A stretch of 33,555 nucleotides of DNA from JABDII01 sp041576235. Lineage in GTDB: Bacteria; Gemmatimonadota; Gemmatimonadetes; Gemmatimonadales; GWC2-71-9. The stretch covers positions 1 through 33,555 of the forward strand of contig JBFGLJ010000007.1 in NCBI GenBank assembly GCA_041576235.1, read 5' to 3'. This document shows positions 8,076 through 15,157 of this stretch, piece by piece. Every line of letters starts with the position of its first letter. Position 1 is the stretch's first letter. The notes under the pieces were generated by a model. That model worked only from the letters and a program-made list of their open reading frames with translations. It was not told where the DNA came from and did not search any database. A program made the position numbers and the translations under genes.

Positions 8076-8858
8076 CTAGAACTCGCCGGCCTGCAGCTTC
8101 CTCTGGGCCTCGAAGAGGTCCAGCCGACGCTCGACGAGCTGCTTCTGGCGCTTGGCCAGGTCTTCGGCCTTCGACGCGTGCTCCTTCTGCGCCTTGAGCG
8201 TCCGGCCTTCCAACTCGCGAAGCACCAATTGGGTGCGGGCCGTTCCCATGTCGGGACCGCCGGCCGCCATTCGCGCCTGCTCCCGCTTGGTCGCCAATTC
8301 GAGTTCGAGGCTGAGCGCGGCCTTCCATGCGTTGGCACTCGCCATCGCGGCCTTGGCCGCCTCCGCCTCGATCTTCCGCATTTCGCGGCGGCGCTCCAGC
8401 AGCGTCTTCGCGCGCTCCGCCGACTTCTTCTCGGCCTCGAGGGCGATCACCTCGGTCTCGTTCTTGTTGTTCTTCGCGACCTTGATGCGATCCTTGAGGC
8501 CCTTGATCTCCTGGTCTTGGAGCTTGAGCTGCGACTCGACCCGAACCTTGAACCCCTCGGCCCCGTTTTGCTGGGCCCGGGCGGCCTGGGCGTCGCTCGT
8601 GGCGCGCTCGATGTCGCCCCGAATGGAATCGATCGAACGCACCGGGACCAGCCGGAGAAAGGCATCCGGCGTCGTCGCGGCTTCAACCATTGTCGGGTTT
8701 TGCGGGACGGCCTGGGCCTCGGCCTGAGCCGCCGGCACCTCGCCGGTCGGGGCCTGACCCGAGGTGGGATATTGCGCCACGGCCTGACCGGCCCCCAATC
8801 CGAGGAAGGCGGCGGCCATCGTCAACGAAACCACGTGAACCACAACTGCGCGTTTCAT
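8076..8858 (-). CDS. Exported coiled-coil protein, function unknown
   Basis: 260 residues. Start ATG 8858-8856 is fixed by CAAGGAG (8872-8866) 7 nt upstream; a longer reading from 8888 ignores it. Residues 1 to about 30 form a signal peptide ending A-Q-A-V-A-Q. A Pro/Ala/Gln-rich low-complexity linker follows to about residue 65. From there to the end the protein is nearly all charged/Ala heptad-like helix, rich in Lys, Glu, Arg, Gln and Ala, predicted as long coiled coil. No enzyme motif and no internal Cys are seen. It could be a periplasmic structural or peptidoglycan-associated protein of the TolA/YbgF sort in shape, but I see no homology to name it. A strong hairpin follows it, so it is probably monocistronic. 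Confidence 0.7.
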   Translation of the reverse strand: MKRAVVVHVVSLTMAAAFLGLGAGQAVAQYPTSGQAPTGEVPAAQAEAQAVPQNPTMVEAATTPDAFLRLVPVRSIDSIRGDIERATSDAQAARAQQNGAEGFKVRVESQLKLQDQEIKGLKDRIKVAKNNKNETEVIALEAEKKSAERAKTLLERRREMRKIEAEAAKAAMASANAWKAALSLELELATKREQARMAAGGPDMGTARTQLVLRELEGRTLKAQKEHASKAEDLAKRQKQLVERRLDLFEAQRKLQAGEF

Positions 8859-8954
8859 TTCAATACTCCTTGTGCGGGCCCACACCATGGAGCCCGGGCG
8901 TCATTTCTAATGATGGTCGGGGGTTTGCGCAAGATCCTGGGGAAGGGGGTCGCC

Positions 8955-10634
8955 CTACCGCACCAGCTTCTTGTACTTGATCCGGTGGGGCTGGTCGACG
9001 TCCGCACCCCGGCGGCGCTTGTAGTCGGCCGCATAGTCCTGGTAGTTGCCCTCGAACCACACCACCTCGCTGTTCCCCTCAAAAGCCAGCATGTGGGTGG
9101 CGATCCGGTCCAGGAACCAACGGTCGTGGCTGATCACCACGGCGCATCCGGCAAACCGGAGCAGGGCGTCCTCGAGCGCCCTCAGAGTGTCAACGTCGAG
9201 ATCGTTGGTGGGCTCGTCGAGCAGCAAGAGATTGCCCCCGCTCTTGAGAAGCTTGGCGAGGTGGAGCCGGTTGCGCTCGCCCCCCGACAAGTCGCCAACC
9301 CGTTTCTGCTGATCCGCACCCCGGAAATTGAACCCCGCCGCATAGGCCCGGGCATTCACGCGACGGGTGCCGAAGTCGAACTCGTCCGCGCCGCCCGAGA
9401 TTTCCTCGAACACGGTGTGCTCGGCCTCCAGGGCCTCTCGTGTTTGGTCTACGTAGGCCACCTGAACGGTCCCGCCAACGCTCAGGGAGCCAGCATCGGG
9501 ACGCTCCTCCCCGACGATCATGCGGAAGAGCGTCGTCTTGCCTGCCCCGTTGGCCCCGATCACACCCACAATGCCGCCTGGGGGAAGGGCGAAGTTGAGA
9601 TCATCGATCAAGAGGGTATCCGCGTACCCCTTGGTGAGGCCCGTGGCGATGACCACATCGTCACCCAGCCTGGGAGGTGTCGGGATCATGATCTCCGCTT
9701 TGCCTTCTTGCTCCTTGCCCCCCTCGGCTAACAGGGACTCATAGGACGAAATGCGGGCCTTCGACTTGGCGCGGCGAGCCCTGGGCGCCATCCGAATCCA
9801 CTCGAGTTCGCGCTCGAGCGTGCGCCGCCGCGCCGACGCTTGCTTTTCCTCCGCTGCCAGCCGCCGCTGTTTCTGGTCGAGCCAGGAGGAGTAGTTCCCC
9901 TTCCACGGGATGCCGGCACCCCGATCGAGCTCGAGGATCCACTCCGCCACGTTGTCGAGGAAGTACCGATCGTGGGTCACGGCCACCACGGTGCCTGGAT
10001 ACTCGGCCAAGTGGCGCTCGAGCCAGGCCACCGATTCCGCATCCAAGTGATTGGTCGGCTCGTCCAGTAACAGGAGATCGGGCTGCGCGAGGAGCACCTT
10101 GCAGAGAGCCACGCGCCGCTTCTCGCCTCCCGACAGGGTATCAATCGTCGCGTCGCCCGGGGGTAGCCGGAGCGCGTCCATCGCGATGTCCAGCTTGCGG
10201 TCCAGGTCCCAGGCGCCGGCCGCGTCGATCCGGGTCTGCAAATCCCCCTGGTGCTCCAGAAGCGTATTCATTTCGTCGTCCGACATCGGCTCGGCGAACC
10301 TGGCGCTCACCTCCTCAAACGCCGTCAGCAACTCCAGCGTAGAGGCGACAGCGTCGGCCACGTTGCCGCGGACGTCCTTCGAGGCATCCAGGACTGGTTC
10401 CTGGGGCAAAAACCCGACGCGGATGTCGGGAGCGGGGGACGCCTCGCCCAGAAAATCAGAGTCGACACCGGCCATGATGCGCAGGAGCGAACTCTTCCCG
10501 GCACCGTTGGCGCCCAGCACCCCGATCTTCGCACCGGGGAAGAAGGCCAAATTGATGCCCTTCAAGACCTCCCGCTTTGGCGGGACGACCTTTCGGAGAT
10601 CGACCATCGTGAAGATGTATTGATGCTTCGTCAT
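8955..10634 (-). CDS. ettA: Energy-dependent translational throttle protein, ABC-F ATPase
   Basis: Ribosome-associated ABC-F protein that gates the first elongation step according to ADP/ATP ratio. 559 residues from ATG 10634, beginning M-T-K-H-Q-Y-I-F-T-M, the family's standard opening; longer readings add unrelated sequence. Two ABC domains are present: Walker A G-A-N-G-A-G-K-S-S and G-A-N-G-A-G-K-T-T, signatures L-S-G-G-E-K-R-R and L-S-G-G-E-R-N-R, Walker B L-L-L-L-D-E-P-T-N. The arm between beta strands and the basic linker with R-R-A-K-S-K-A-R between domains are as in EttA. No transmembrane segment. Upstream is a TATCTT 8 nt before ATG rather than a Shine-Dalgarno. Divergent from the dehydrogenase gene at 10741 across a 106-nt gap. 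Confidence 0.95.
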   Translation of the reverse strand: MTKHQYIFTMVDLRKVVPPKREVLKGINLAFFPGAKIGVLGANGAGKSSLLRIMAGVDSDFLGEASPAPDIRVGFLPQEPVLDASKDVRGNVADAVASTLELLTAFEEVSARFAEPMSDDEMNTLLEHQGDLQTRIDAAGAWDLDRKLDIAMDALRLPPGDATIDTLSGGEKRRVALCKVLLAQPDLLLLDEPTNHLDAESVAWLERHLAEYPGTVVAVTHDRYFLDNVAEWILELDRGAGIPWKGNYSSWLDQKQRRLAAEEKQASARRRTLERELEWIRMAPRARRAKSKARISSYESLLAEGGKEQEGKAEIMIPTPPRLGDDVVIATGLTKGYADTLLIDDLNFALPPGGIVGVIGANGAGKTTLFRMIVGEERPDAGSLSVGGTVQVAYVDQTREALEAEHTVFEEISGGADEFDFGTRRVNARAYAAGFNFRGADQQKRVGDLSGGERNRLHLAKLLKSGGNLLLLDEPTNDLDVDTLRALEDALLRFAGCAVVISHDRWFLDRIATHMLAFEGNSEVVWFEGNYQDYAADYKRRRGADVDQPHRIKYKKLVR

Positions 10635-10642
10635 GAAGCGTG

Positions 10643-10648
10643 AAGATA
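10643..10648 (-). promoter_or_regulatory. -10-like TATCTT 8 nt upstream of ettA ATG
   Basis: On the minus strand TATCTT is followed by CACGCTTC and the ettA ATG. The spacing (8 nt) equals that at aguB and thrB. Only a weak -35 candidate (TTCCCG) lies 17 nt further upstream. There is no Shine-Dalgarno between it and the ATG. A leaderless start is inferred. Confidence 0.4.
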
Positions 10649-10740
10649 GGGCTCCCCGCGAACGGCGGGAAGGCACGGCCAACGGATGCGTGACCAGGTG
10701 AGCCACCATACCTTCCGGAGACGGCAAACAGAGGACGGCG

Positions 10741-12009
10741 ATGAAATACACGGTAGCGATGATGGCCGGGCTTGGCGTCTGGTGCGGCACGAGCAGCGGC
10801 GGGGGCGGGGGCTCGGGCGGGTCACAGGGGTCAACGCATGCTCGACCGGCTTGTGACGCCGACAATGGCGGGCTCGAACTTCCCGCGGGATTCTGCGCGG
10901 TGTTGGTCGGGGAGTGGCTGGGAGCGGTCCGGCACATTGTCGTGGCCGACAACGGCGACATCTACGCGGGGATCCAATCGCGCAGGGGTGGCGGAGGAAT
11001 CTTGGCCCTCCGTGACGTCGACGGTGACGGAAAGGCTGACATGTTGCGACCGTTTGGCCGGAGTCCCGGCACCGGCGTCGCGCTCAACGACGGGTATCTC
11101 TACTTCGCTCCCAACGACCGCATCGAACGCTATCGATTGACCCCGGATGCGCTGGTACCCGCCGGTGAGCCCGAGATCATAGCGCAGAACCTCCCGACCG
11201 GCGGCCACGGCGCCAAGACGATGGCCGTGGGACTCGACGGAAGCCTCTACGTCGATTTCGGGTCACGCAGCAACAGCTGCCAGGAACGCGACCGCCAGGC
11301 GCGCTCTCCCGGCCGCGATCCGTGTGCAGAGCTTCAGGAACGCGCCGCGATCTGGCGATTCGATTCGGATGTCCGAAACCAGGCGCCCTCCGACGGGCAG
11401 CGCTGGGCCACGGGATTGCGGAACGCCATGGCGCTCGCCGTCCACCCGACGACGGGCGCGCTCTACTTCGCCTCCCACGGCCGAGACCAGCTGAGCGCCC
11501 ACTGGGGCTACAGCGACCATGCCAACGCGGAGAAGCCGTCCGAGGAGTTCGGGATGGCCGATCGGGGCGACGATTACGGCTGGCCCTACTGTTACCACGA
11601 CCCCGAGCTTGGCAAGAAGGTCTTGGCCCCGGAGTATGGCGGGGATGGGCAGGTAGTCGGCCGGTGCGCAGCCATGAAAGACCCCATCATCGCTTTCCCT
11701 GCCCACTGGGCGCCCATGGCTCTCGCCTTCAACACCGGCGATGCCCTGGGCGAGACCTACCGCGGAGGTGCCTTCCTCGCCTTCCACGGGTCTTGGAATC
11801 GCAGCCCACTGCCCCAGGCCGGCTATCGGGTCGTGTTCATTCCCTTTGGGGATGGGAGGCCCACCGGGCCGTACTCGACCTTCGCCACCAGTCGCTCGGG
11901 ACCCGAAGGCCTCCGCGCCTCGGGCGTGGCGTTCGGGCCGGACGGCACCCTCTACATCGCCGACGACCGCCACCAGAAGATCTGGCGGGTGATGAGGACC
12001 GGGGAGTAG
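10741..12009 (+). CDS. Exported PQQ-type sugar/sorbosone dehydrogenase-like beta-propeller protein
   Basis: 422 residues. The mature part reads as the glucose/sorbosone dehydrogenase beta-propeller: V-A-D-N-G-D-I-Y-A-G, R-D-V-D-G-D-G-K-A-D, G-L-R-N-A-M-A-L-A-V, W-P-Y-C-Y-H-D, F-H-G-S-W-N-R-S-P and the closing S-G-V-A-F-G-P-D-G-T-L-Y-I-A-D-D. Such proteins oxidise aldose-type sugars or related alcohols in the periplasm, usually with PQQ. Members here are mostly uncharacterised, so substrate is open. The N-terminus (about 30 residues) has a short hydrophobic stretch, a Cys at 15 and then a Gly/Ser-rich run, suggesting a lipoprotein with a poor lipobox (G-V-W-C). AGAGG precedes ATG 10741 by about 7 nt. 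No PQQ biosynthesis gene is in the window. Confidence 0.8.
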   Translation: MKYTVAMMAGLGVWCGTSSGGGGGSGGSQGSTHARPACDADNGGLELPAGFCAVLVGEWLGAVRHIVVADNGDIYAGIQSRRGGGGILALRDVDGDGKADMLRPFGRSPGTGVALNDGYLYFAPNDRIERYRLTPDALVPAGEPEIIAQNLPTGGHGAKTMAVGLDGSLYVDFGSRSNSCQERDRQARSPGRDPCAELQERAAIWRFDSDVRNQAPSDGQRWATGLRNAMALAVHPTTGALYFASHGRDQLSAHWGYSDHANAEKPSEEFGMADRGDDYGWPYCYHDPELGKKVLAPEYGGDGQVVGRCAAMKDPIIAFPAHWAPMALAFNTGDALGETYRGGAFLAFHGSWNRSPLPQAGYRVVFIPFGDGRPTGPYSTFATSRSGPEGLRASGVAFGPDGTLYIADDRHQKIWRVMRTGE

Positions 12010-12020
12010 GGGGTGGAAAG

Positions 12021-12026
12021 TATTAT
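12021..12026 (+). promoter_or_regulatory. Possible -10 TATTAT upstream of the repeat and peroxiredoxin
   Basis: A short AT-rich island between the dehydrogenase stop and the heptamer array contains TATTAT. If used, the transcript would start about 12033 and carry the whole repeat array as its leader. No -35 hexamer is visible, so this is weak; read-through from the upstream gene is an equal possibility. Confidence 0.2.
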
Positions 12027-12037
12027 CTTTTGGTTGT

Positions 12038-12114
12038 GACTCTCGACTCTCGACTCTCGACTCTCGACTCTCGACTCTCGACTCTCGACTCCCGACTCCC
12101 GACTCCCGACTCCC
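12038..12114. repeat. Heptamer tandem repeat, 11 copies
   Basis: Seven perfect copies of GACTCTC (12038-12086) are followed by four perfect copies of GACTCCC (12087-12114). The array fills the gap between the dehydrogenase gene and the peroxiredoxin ATG at 12118. It replaces the place where a Shine-Dalgarno would be expected. The array is pyrimidine-biased on the plus strand and has no NTG start codon in the peroxiredoxin frame. Copy number change would alter leader length by 7 nt per unit. Confidence 0.97.
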
Positions 12115-12117
12115 ACC

Positions 12118-12702
12118 ATGACCCGTCTGACTTCACTCACGATTGCTCTCGCCGCAGGCTCCGGGTACGGACACCTTCACGCCCAAGAGCCACTCGCAGT
12201 CGGCACCCAGGCGCCCGACTTTGCCTTGATCGGAGCCACGAGGGACGGCGTGTTGCCCGATACCGTCCGGCTCAGCGATTTCGCAGGGCATACCATTGTC
12301 CTGGCCTTCTTCTACCGAGCCAGGACCCCTGGCTGAACGATCCAGATGACGGCGTACCGTGATCAGTACGCCACGCTCTTCAACGACGGTGACCGAGTGA
12401 CCCTCCTCGCCATCAGCACCGACCCCATCGACGTGCTCCAGTCGTGGGCTCAGGATGATGACTTCCCCTTCACGTTCCTGAGCGATCCTGACGGGGCCGT
12501 TGGCCGGCAGTACGGTGCCAGCGCGCGCGTCGGACTCAACAACCGCAACCTCTTCGTCGTCGGCCCCGATGGCACCATCGGCTACCGGCAAACCCCGTTT
12601 CGAGAAGTGGATCCCACCGCATACACCCAACTCGCCGCGGCCGTCGACCGGCTGGCAGGGGATGCCGAGGAGGACATCGGCAAGCCCACAGAGATCGACT
12701 AG
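12118..12702 (+). CDS. Exported peroxiredoxin, probable selenoprotein (TGA = Sec73)
   Basis: AhpC/TSA-PrxQ-type peroxiredoxin, 194 residues if TGA 12334-12336 is read as selenocysteine. Such enzymes reduce peroxides through a nucleophile in T-x-x-C. Residues 1 to about 23 look like a signal peptide (ends H-L-H-A-Q). Then come V-G-T-Q-A-P-D-F-A-L, I-V-L-A-F-F-Y-R-A-R-T-P-G-(TGA)-T-I-Q-M, and L-L-A-I-S-T-D and F-L-S-D-P-D-G thioredoxin-fold strands. The TGA sits precisely at the peroxidatic position. The frame is open for 121 further sense codons with conserved family sequence and no other lesion. There is no Cys anywhere in the protein. A hairpin follows the TGA (separate entry). The alternative is a recent nonsense mutation of a Cys codon. 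ATG 12118 has no Shine-Dalgarno. The TAG stop overlaps thrC's stop at CTAG. Confidence 0.75.
12351..12372 (+). promoter_or_regulatory. Candidate bacterial SECIS hairpin
   Basis: GGCGTAC (12351-12357) pairs perfectly with GTACGCC (12366-12372) around the 8-nt loop CGTGATCA. The loop begins 21 nt after the TGA (12334-12336). Known bacterial SECIS elements lie inside the coding region just after UGA, with the apical loop about 16-37 nt away and a G in the first two loop positions; here G is second. The hairpin could partly be a by-product of coding A-Y-R-D-Q-Y-A, so comparison with Cys-containing relatives is the control. Confidence 0.65.
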
Positions 12703-14039
12703 GCTCGCTTCCCGCCGTCGGTGGGTTCGGTCAGCTGTTCCAAGACCCGGGCGACCGCGTCGGGTTCGGCATCGATCTCGGGGACCGTCGCCCCTCGGCG
12801 GCCGTGATCATCCCGCAGGATGTCCGGATCTTTCAGCAGGTGGCCGGTGAGCACGGCCACGACCCGGTCCTCCGGGTCGATGATGCCATCCCGGATCAGC
12901 CGGCGCACACCGGCCACGCTGGCCGCGCTGGCCGGCTCCGCGCCCACGCCGGCGCCGTCGATCACCGCCTTTGCTTCCAGAATCTCCGCATCGGACACTG
13001 TCGTCACGACGCCGTCGGTCGACCGGATGGCCCGGACCGCCCGCGCGTATGACGCCGGGTTGCCGATTCGGATGGCCGTGGCCACCGTGTCTGGGCTGAC
13101 CGATGCGCGGCGGGCGAACCCCTCCTCGAAGCTCCGGGCGAAGGGGGCGGCGCCTTCGGCTTGAATCGCGGCGAGGCGAGGGATGGTGGAAATGAGGCCG
13201 GCCTGCCGCGCGTCCCCGAGTGCCTTTCCGAAGGCCGCGGTGTTCCCCAGGTTCCCGGCAGGGACCACGATCCAATCCGGTGGAGACCAGTCGAGCTGGT
13301 GCAGGAGTTCGAACACGATCGTCTTTTGCCCCTCGATACGGAACGGGTTGATGGAGTTGAGGAGGTAGAGGTTCGACGCGAGCGCCTCTCGATCGATGAG
13401 TTCGAGGCACTGGTCGAAGCCGCCTCGCACTCTCACCAATTTCGCGCCGTACGCCAGGGCCTGCGCCAGTTTCCCTGCCGCAACGAATCCCGCCGGGATC
13501 AACACGACGCATGGCAAGATCGCCTGCGCGACATAAGCCGCGAGGGACGCGGCCGTGTTGCCAGTGGATGCGCACGCCACTGCCCGCGCACCGATCCGTC
13601 GCGCCTGGGTGATGCCAACCGTCACGCCTCGGTCTTTGAACGACCCCGTGGGGTTGAGGCCTTCGTGTTTGAGCTGGAGCTCCGGGTGCCCGGCCCAGCG
13701 GCTGATGCCTTCGCGCTCGAGCACAGGTGTGTTGCCTTCGGGGTGGCTCACCACGTCGAGCCCGGCCGACGGCAGGACGAGTTCCCGGTATCGCCAGACC
13801 CCGGACGCAGGTGCACCCGCTCGAACGTCGAGCCGGGCGGTGAAGACCCGGCGCAGGGCCGCGCCAGTATGCCGCGGGGCGGGATGGACGAGGTCGAGCA
13901 GGCCGCCGCACGGGCAGCGGGTTCGTGGGTCGCGTTCGGGCAGGCGGGCGCCGCAGGTCATGCAGACCTGGACCGTTGTGTCCGAGGGCTCCGTCACCAT
14001 CCGTGGCCCGCGCGAAGCACGCCGCCCGGTGCTCCCCAT
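12699..14039 (-). CDS. thrC: Threonine synthase
   Basis: PLP enzyme converting O-phospho-L-homoserine to threonine. 446 residues from ATG 14039; a second ATG at 14000 would remove 13 Arg-rich residues and is equally plausible, and neither has a clear Shine-Dalgarno. A short zinc ribbon opens the protein (C-M-T-C-G-A-R-L and C-P-C-G-G), as in many bacterial ThrC and related enzymes. The PLP lysine is in N-P-T-G-S-F-K-D-R-G, with C-A-S-T-G-N-T-A-A-S and P-A-G-N-L-G-N-T following. It starts 7 nt after the ATP-grasp gene's stop, so it belongs to the same minus-strand operon as thrB. The convergent peroxiredoxin shares 4 nt (CTAG) with its stop. Confidence 0.95.
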   Translation of the reverse strand: MGSTGRRASRGPRMVTEPSDTTVQVCMTCGARLPERDPRTRCPCGGLLDLVHPAPRHTGAALRRVFTARLDVRAGAPASGVWRYRELVLPSAGLDVVSHPEGNTPVLEREGISRWAGHPELQLKHEGLNPTGSFKDRGVTVGITQARRIGARAVACASTGNTAASLAAYVAQAILPCVVLIPAGFVAAGKLAQALAYGAKLVRVRGGFDQCLELIDREALASNLYLLNSINPFRIEGQKTIVFELLHQLDWSPPDWIVVPAGNLGNTAAFGKALGDARQAGLISTIPRLAAIQAEGAAPFARSFEEGFARRASVSPDTVATAIRIGNPASYARAVRAIRSTDGVVTTVSDAEILEAKAVIDGAGVGAEPASAASVAGVRRLIRDGIIDPEDRVVAVLTGHLLKDPDILRDDHGRRGATVPEIDAEPDAVARVLEQLTEPTDGGKRA

Positions 14040-14046
14040 GCGCGGT

Positions 14047-15093
14047 CTACAGCGTGCACATATCCACGTTATCGAAGTTCCGGCCGTAGAACTTCATGTA
14101 CTCAACTTTCCGCTGCAGTGCCTCGATCACGTAGCGGCCAAAGTTGAGTTTCTCGAAGGTCTGGGCGCTGCCGAGGCCTCCGGGACTGAAGACGTTGATT
14201 TCCATCAACTTGCTTCCCACGATGTCGAGCCCAACCAGAAACATGCCGTCCTGGACCAGCTTGGGGCGCACGATCTCGGCGATGTGGAGTGCCTCATCGC
14301 TGATCTCCGCCTGCGCCAGCTTTCCGCCGGCGTGAATATTGGATCGCATGTCTCCACCAGCGCGGACTCGCCGGAAGGCCGCGAACCGTCCCTTCACCCT
14401 GAGCGGTCGGCCATTCATGACGAAGAGCCGGGTATCGCCGTTCTCGGCCTCCTTGAGATACTCCTGCGCGATGACGTACCCGTCGCGGCTGACGGCGTCG
14501 ATCATCTGATTCAGGTTGGGCACATCGTCGGGCCGGACGAGGAAGACGCTGGCGCCGCCGGACCCTTGGAGCGGCTTGAGAACCGCGTTCCCTCCCATCT
14601 CGCGCACAAAAGCCTTGATTTCCTCCCGATCGCGCGTGATGACGGTCTTGGGCCGGACCTCCGGCGGGAAGAGCTGGAAGTACATCTTGCTCATCGCCTT
14701 GGCGAGTCCATTGGGATCGTTCACCACCACGACGCCCCGTCGAGCGGCCAATCGGGCGAATTCAATGGCAATCATCGACGCCCACGGACGCGTGACCGCA
14801 TCGTCCGACGGAACGTTGCGCAGCATCAGGACGTCGAGGTCCTCGATGTGGATGCGCTCGAGAACCGCCTTCTTGCCAACCAGATCATCACAAAACGCGT
14901 GCGAGGTTTGGTACTTCTTCTTCGGGACCGTCCGAGCTCTGGCTCCGACCGACTCGTCGGCATCGTAGGCTAAATCGCCTACCCCCATCATCCACGGCGT
15001 ATGCCCCAGATTGACCGCGGCCTGTCCGAGCCGCATGGTGGTGTACCCGCCCTCCTCTGTTGTCACGTCGTTGACCACGAACCCGATTCTCAC
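14047..15093 (-). CDS. ATP-grasp ligase, glutathione-synthetase (GshB)-like
   Basis: 348 residues. Start GTG 15093 gives V-R-I-G-F-V-V-N-D, the normal GshB-like opening, with AAGGGGG about 6 nt upstream. ATP-grasp features: V-L-K-P-L-Q-G-S-G-G-A-S-V-F (glycine-rich nucleotide loop), Q-E-Y-L-K-E-A for the adenine region, and V-G-L-D-I-V-G-S-K-L-M-E-I-N-V with the metal-binding Glu and Asn. Classical GshB joins gamma-glutamylcysteine to glycine, but no gamma-glutamylcysteine ligase is in the window. The partners are a DUF1704 metallopeptidase and an N-formylglutamate amidohydrolase relative. I infer an unknown carboxylate-amine ligation. It is the third gene of the cassette between thrB and thrC. 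Confidence 0.8.
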   Translation of the reverse strand: MRIGFVVNDVTTEEGGYTTMRLGQAAVNLGHTPWMMGVGDLAYDADESVGARARTVPKKKYQTSHAFCDDLVGKKAVLERIHIEDLDVLMLRNVPSDDAVTRPWASMIAIEFARLAARRGVVVVNDPNGLAKAMSKMYFQLFPPEVRPKTVITRDREEIKAFVREMGGNAVLKPLQGSGGASVFLVRPDDVPNLNQMIDAVSRDGYVIAQEYLKEAENGDTRLFVMNGRPLRVKGRFAAFRRVRAGGDMRSNIHAGGKLAQAEISDEALHIAEIVRPKLVQDGMFLVGLDIVGSKLMEINVFSPGGLGSAQTFEKLNFGRYVIEALQRKVEYMKFYGRNFDNVDMCTL

Positions 15094-15157
15094 GCGAACC
15101 CCCTTCAAAACGAGCTTTGGAATCGATCTGCGTCTCCCCGAGGCCTGTGGCGATTCC

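Noticed and set aside
8178..9731. Long plus-strand open frame (about 517 codons) opposite the coiled-coil gene and ettA
   Set aside because: It crosses two well-supported minus-strand genes and shows no domain; typical GC-rich shadow.
12038..12114. Heptamer array as a CRISPR or clustered repeat system
   Set aside because: Units are directly adjacent 7-mers without spacers; it is a simple tandem microsatellite.
12118..12336. A separate 72-residue protein followed by a second gene starting at ATG 12346
   Set aside because: Both halves are in the same frame and together form one peroxiredoxin domain. The split is just the TGA codon, and ATG 12346 lies inside the conserved T-I-Q-M motif with no ribosome site.
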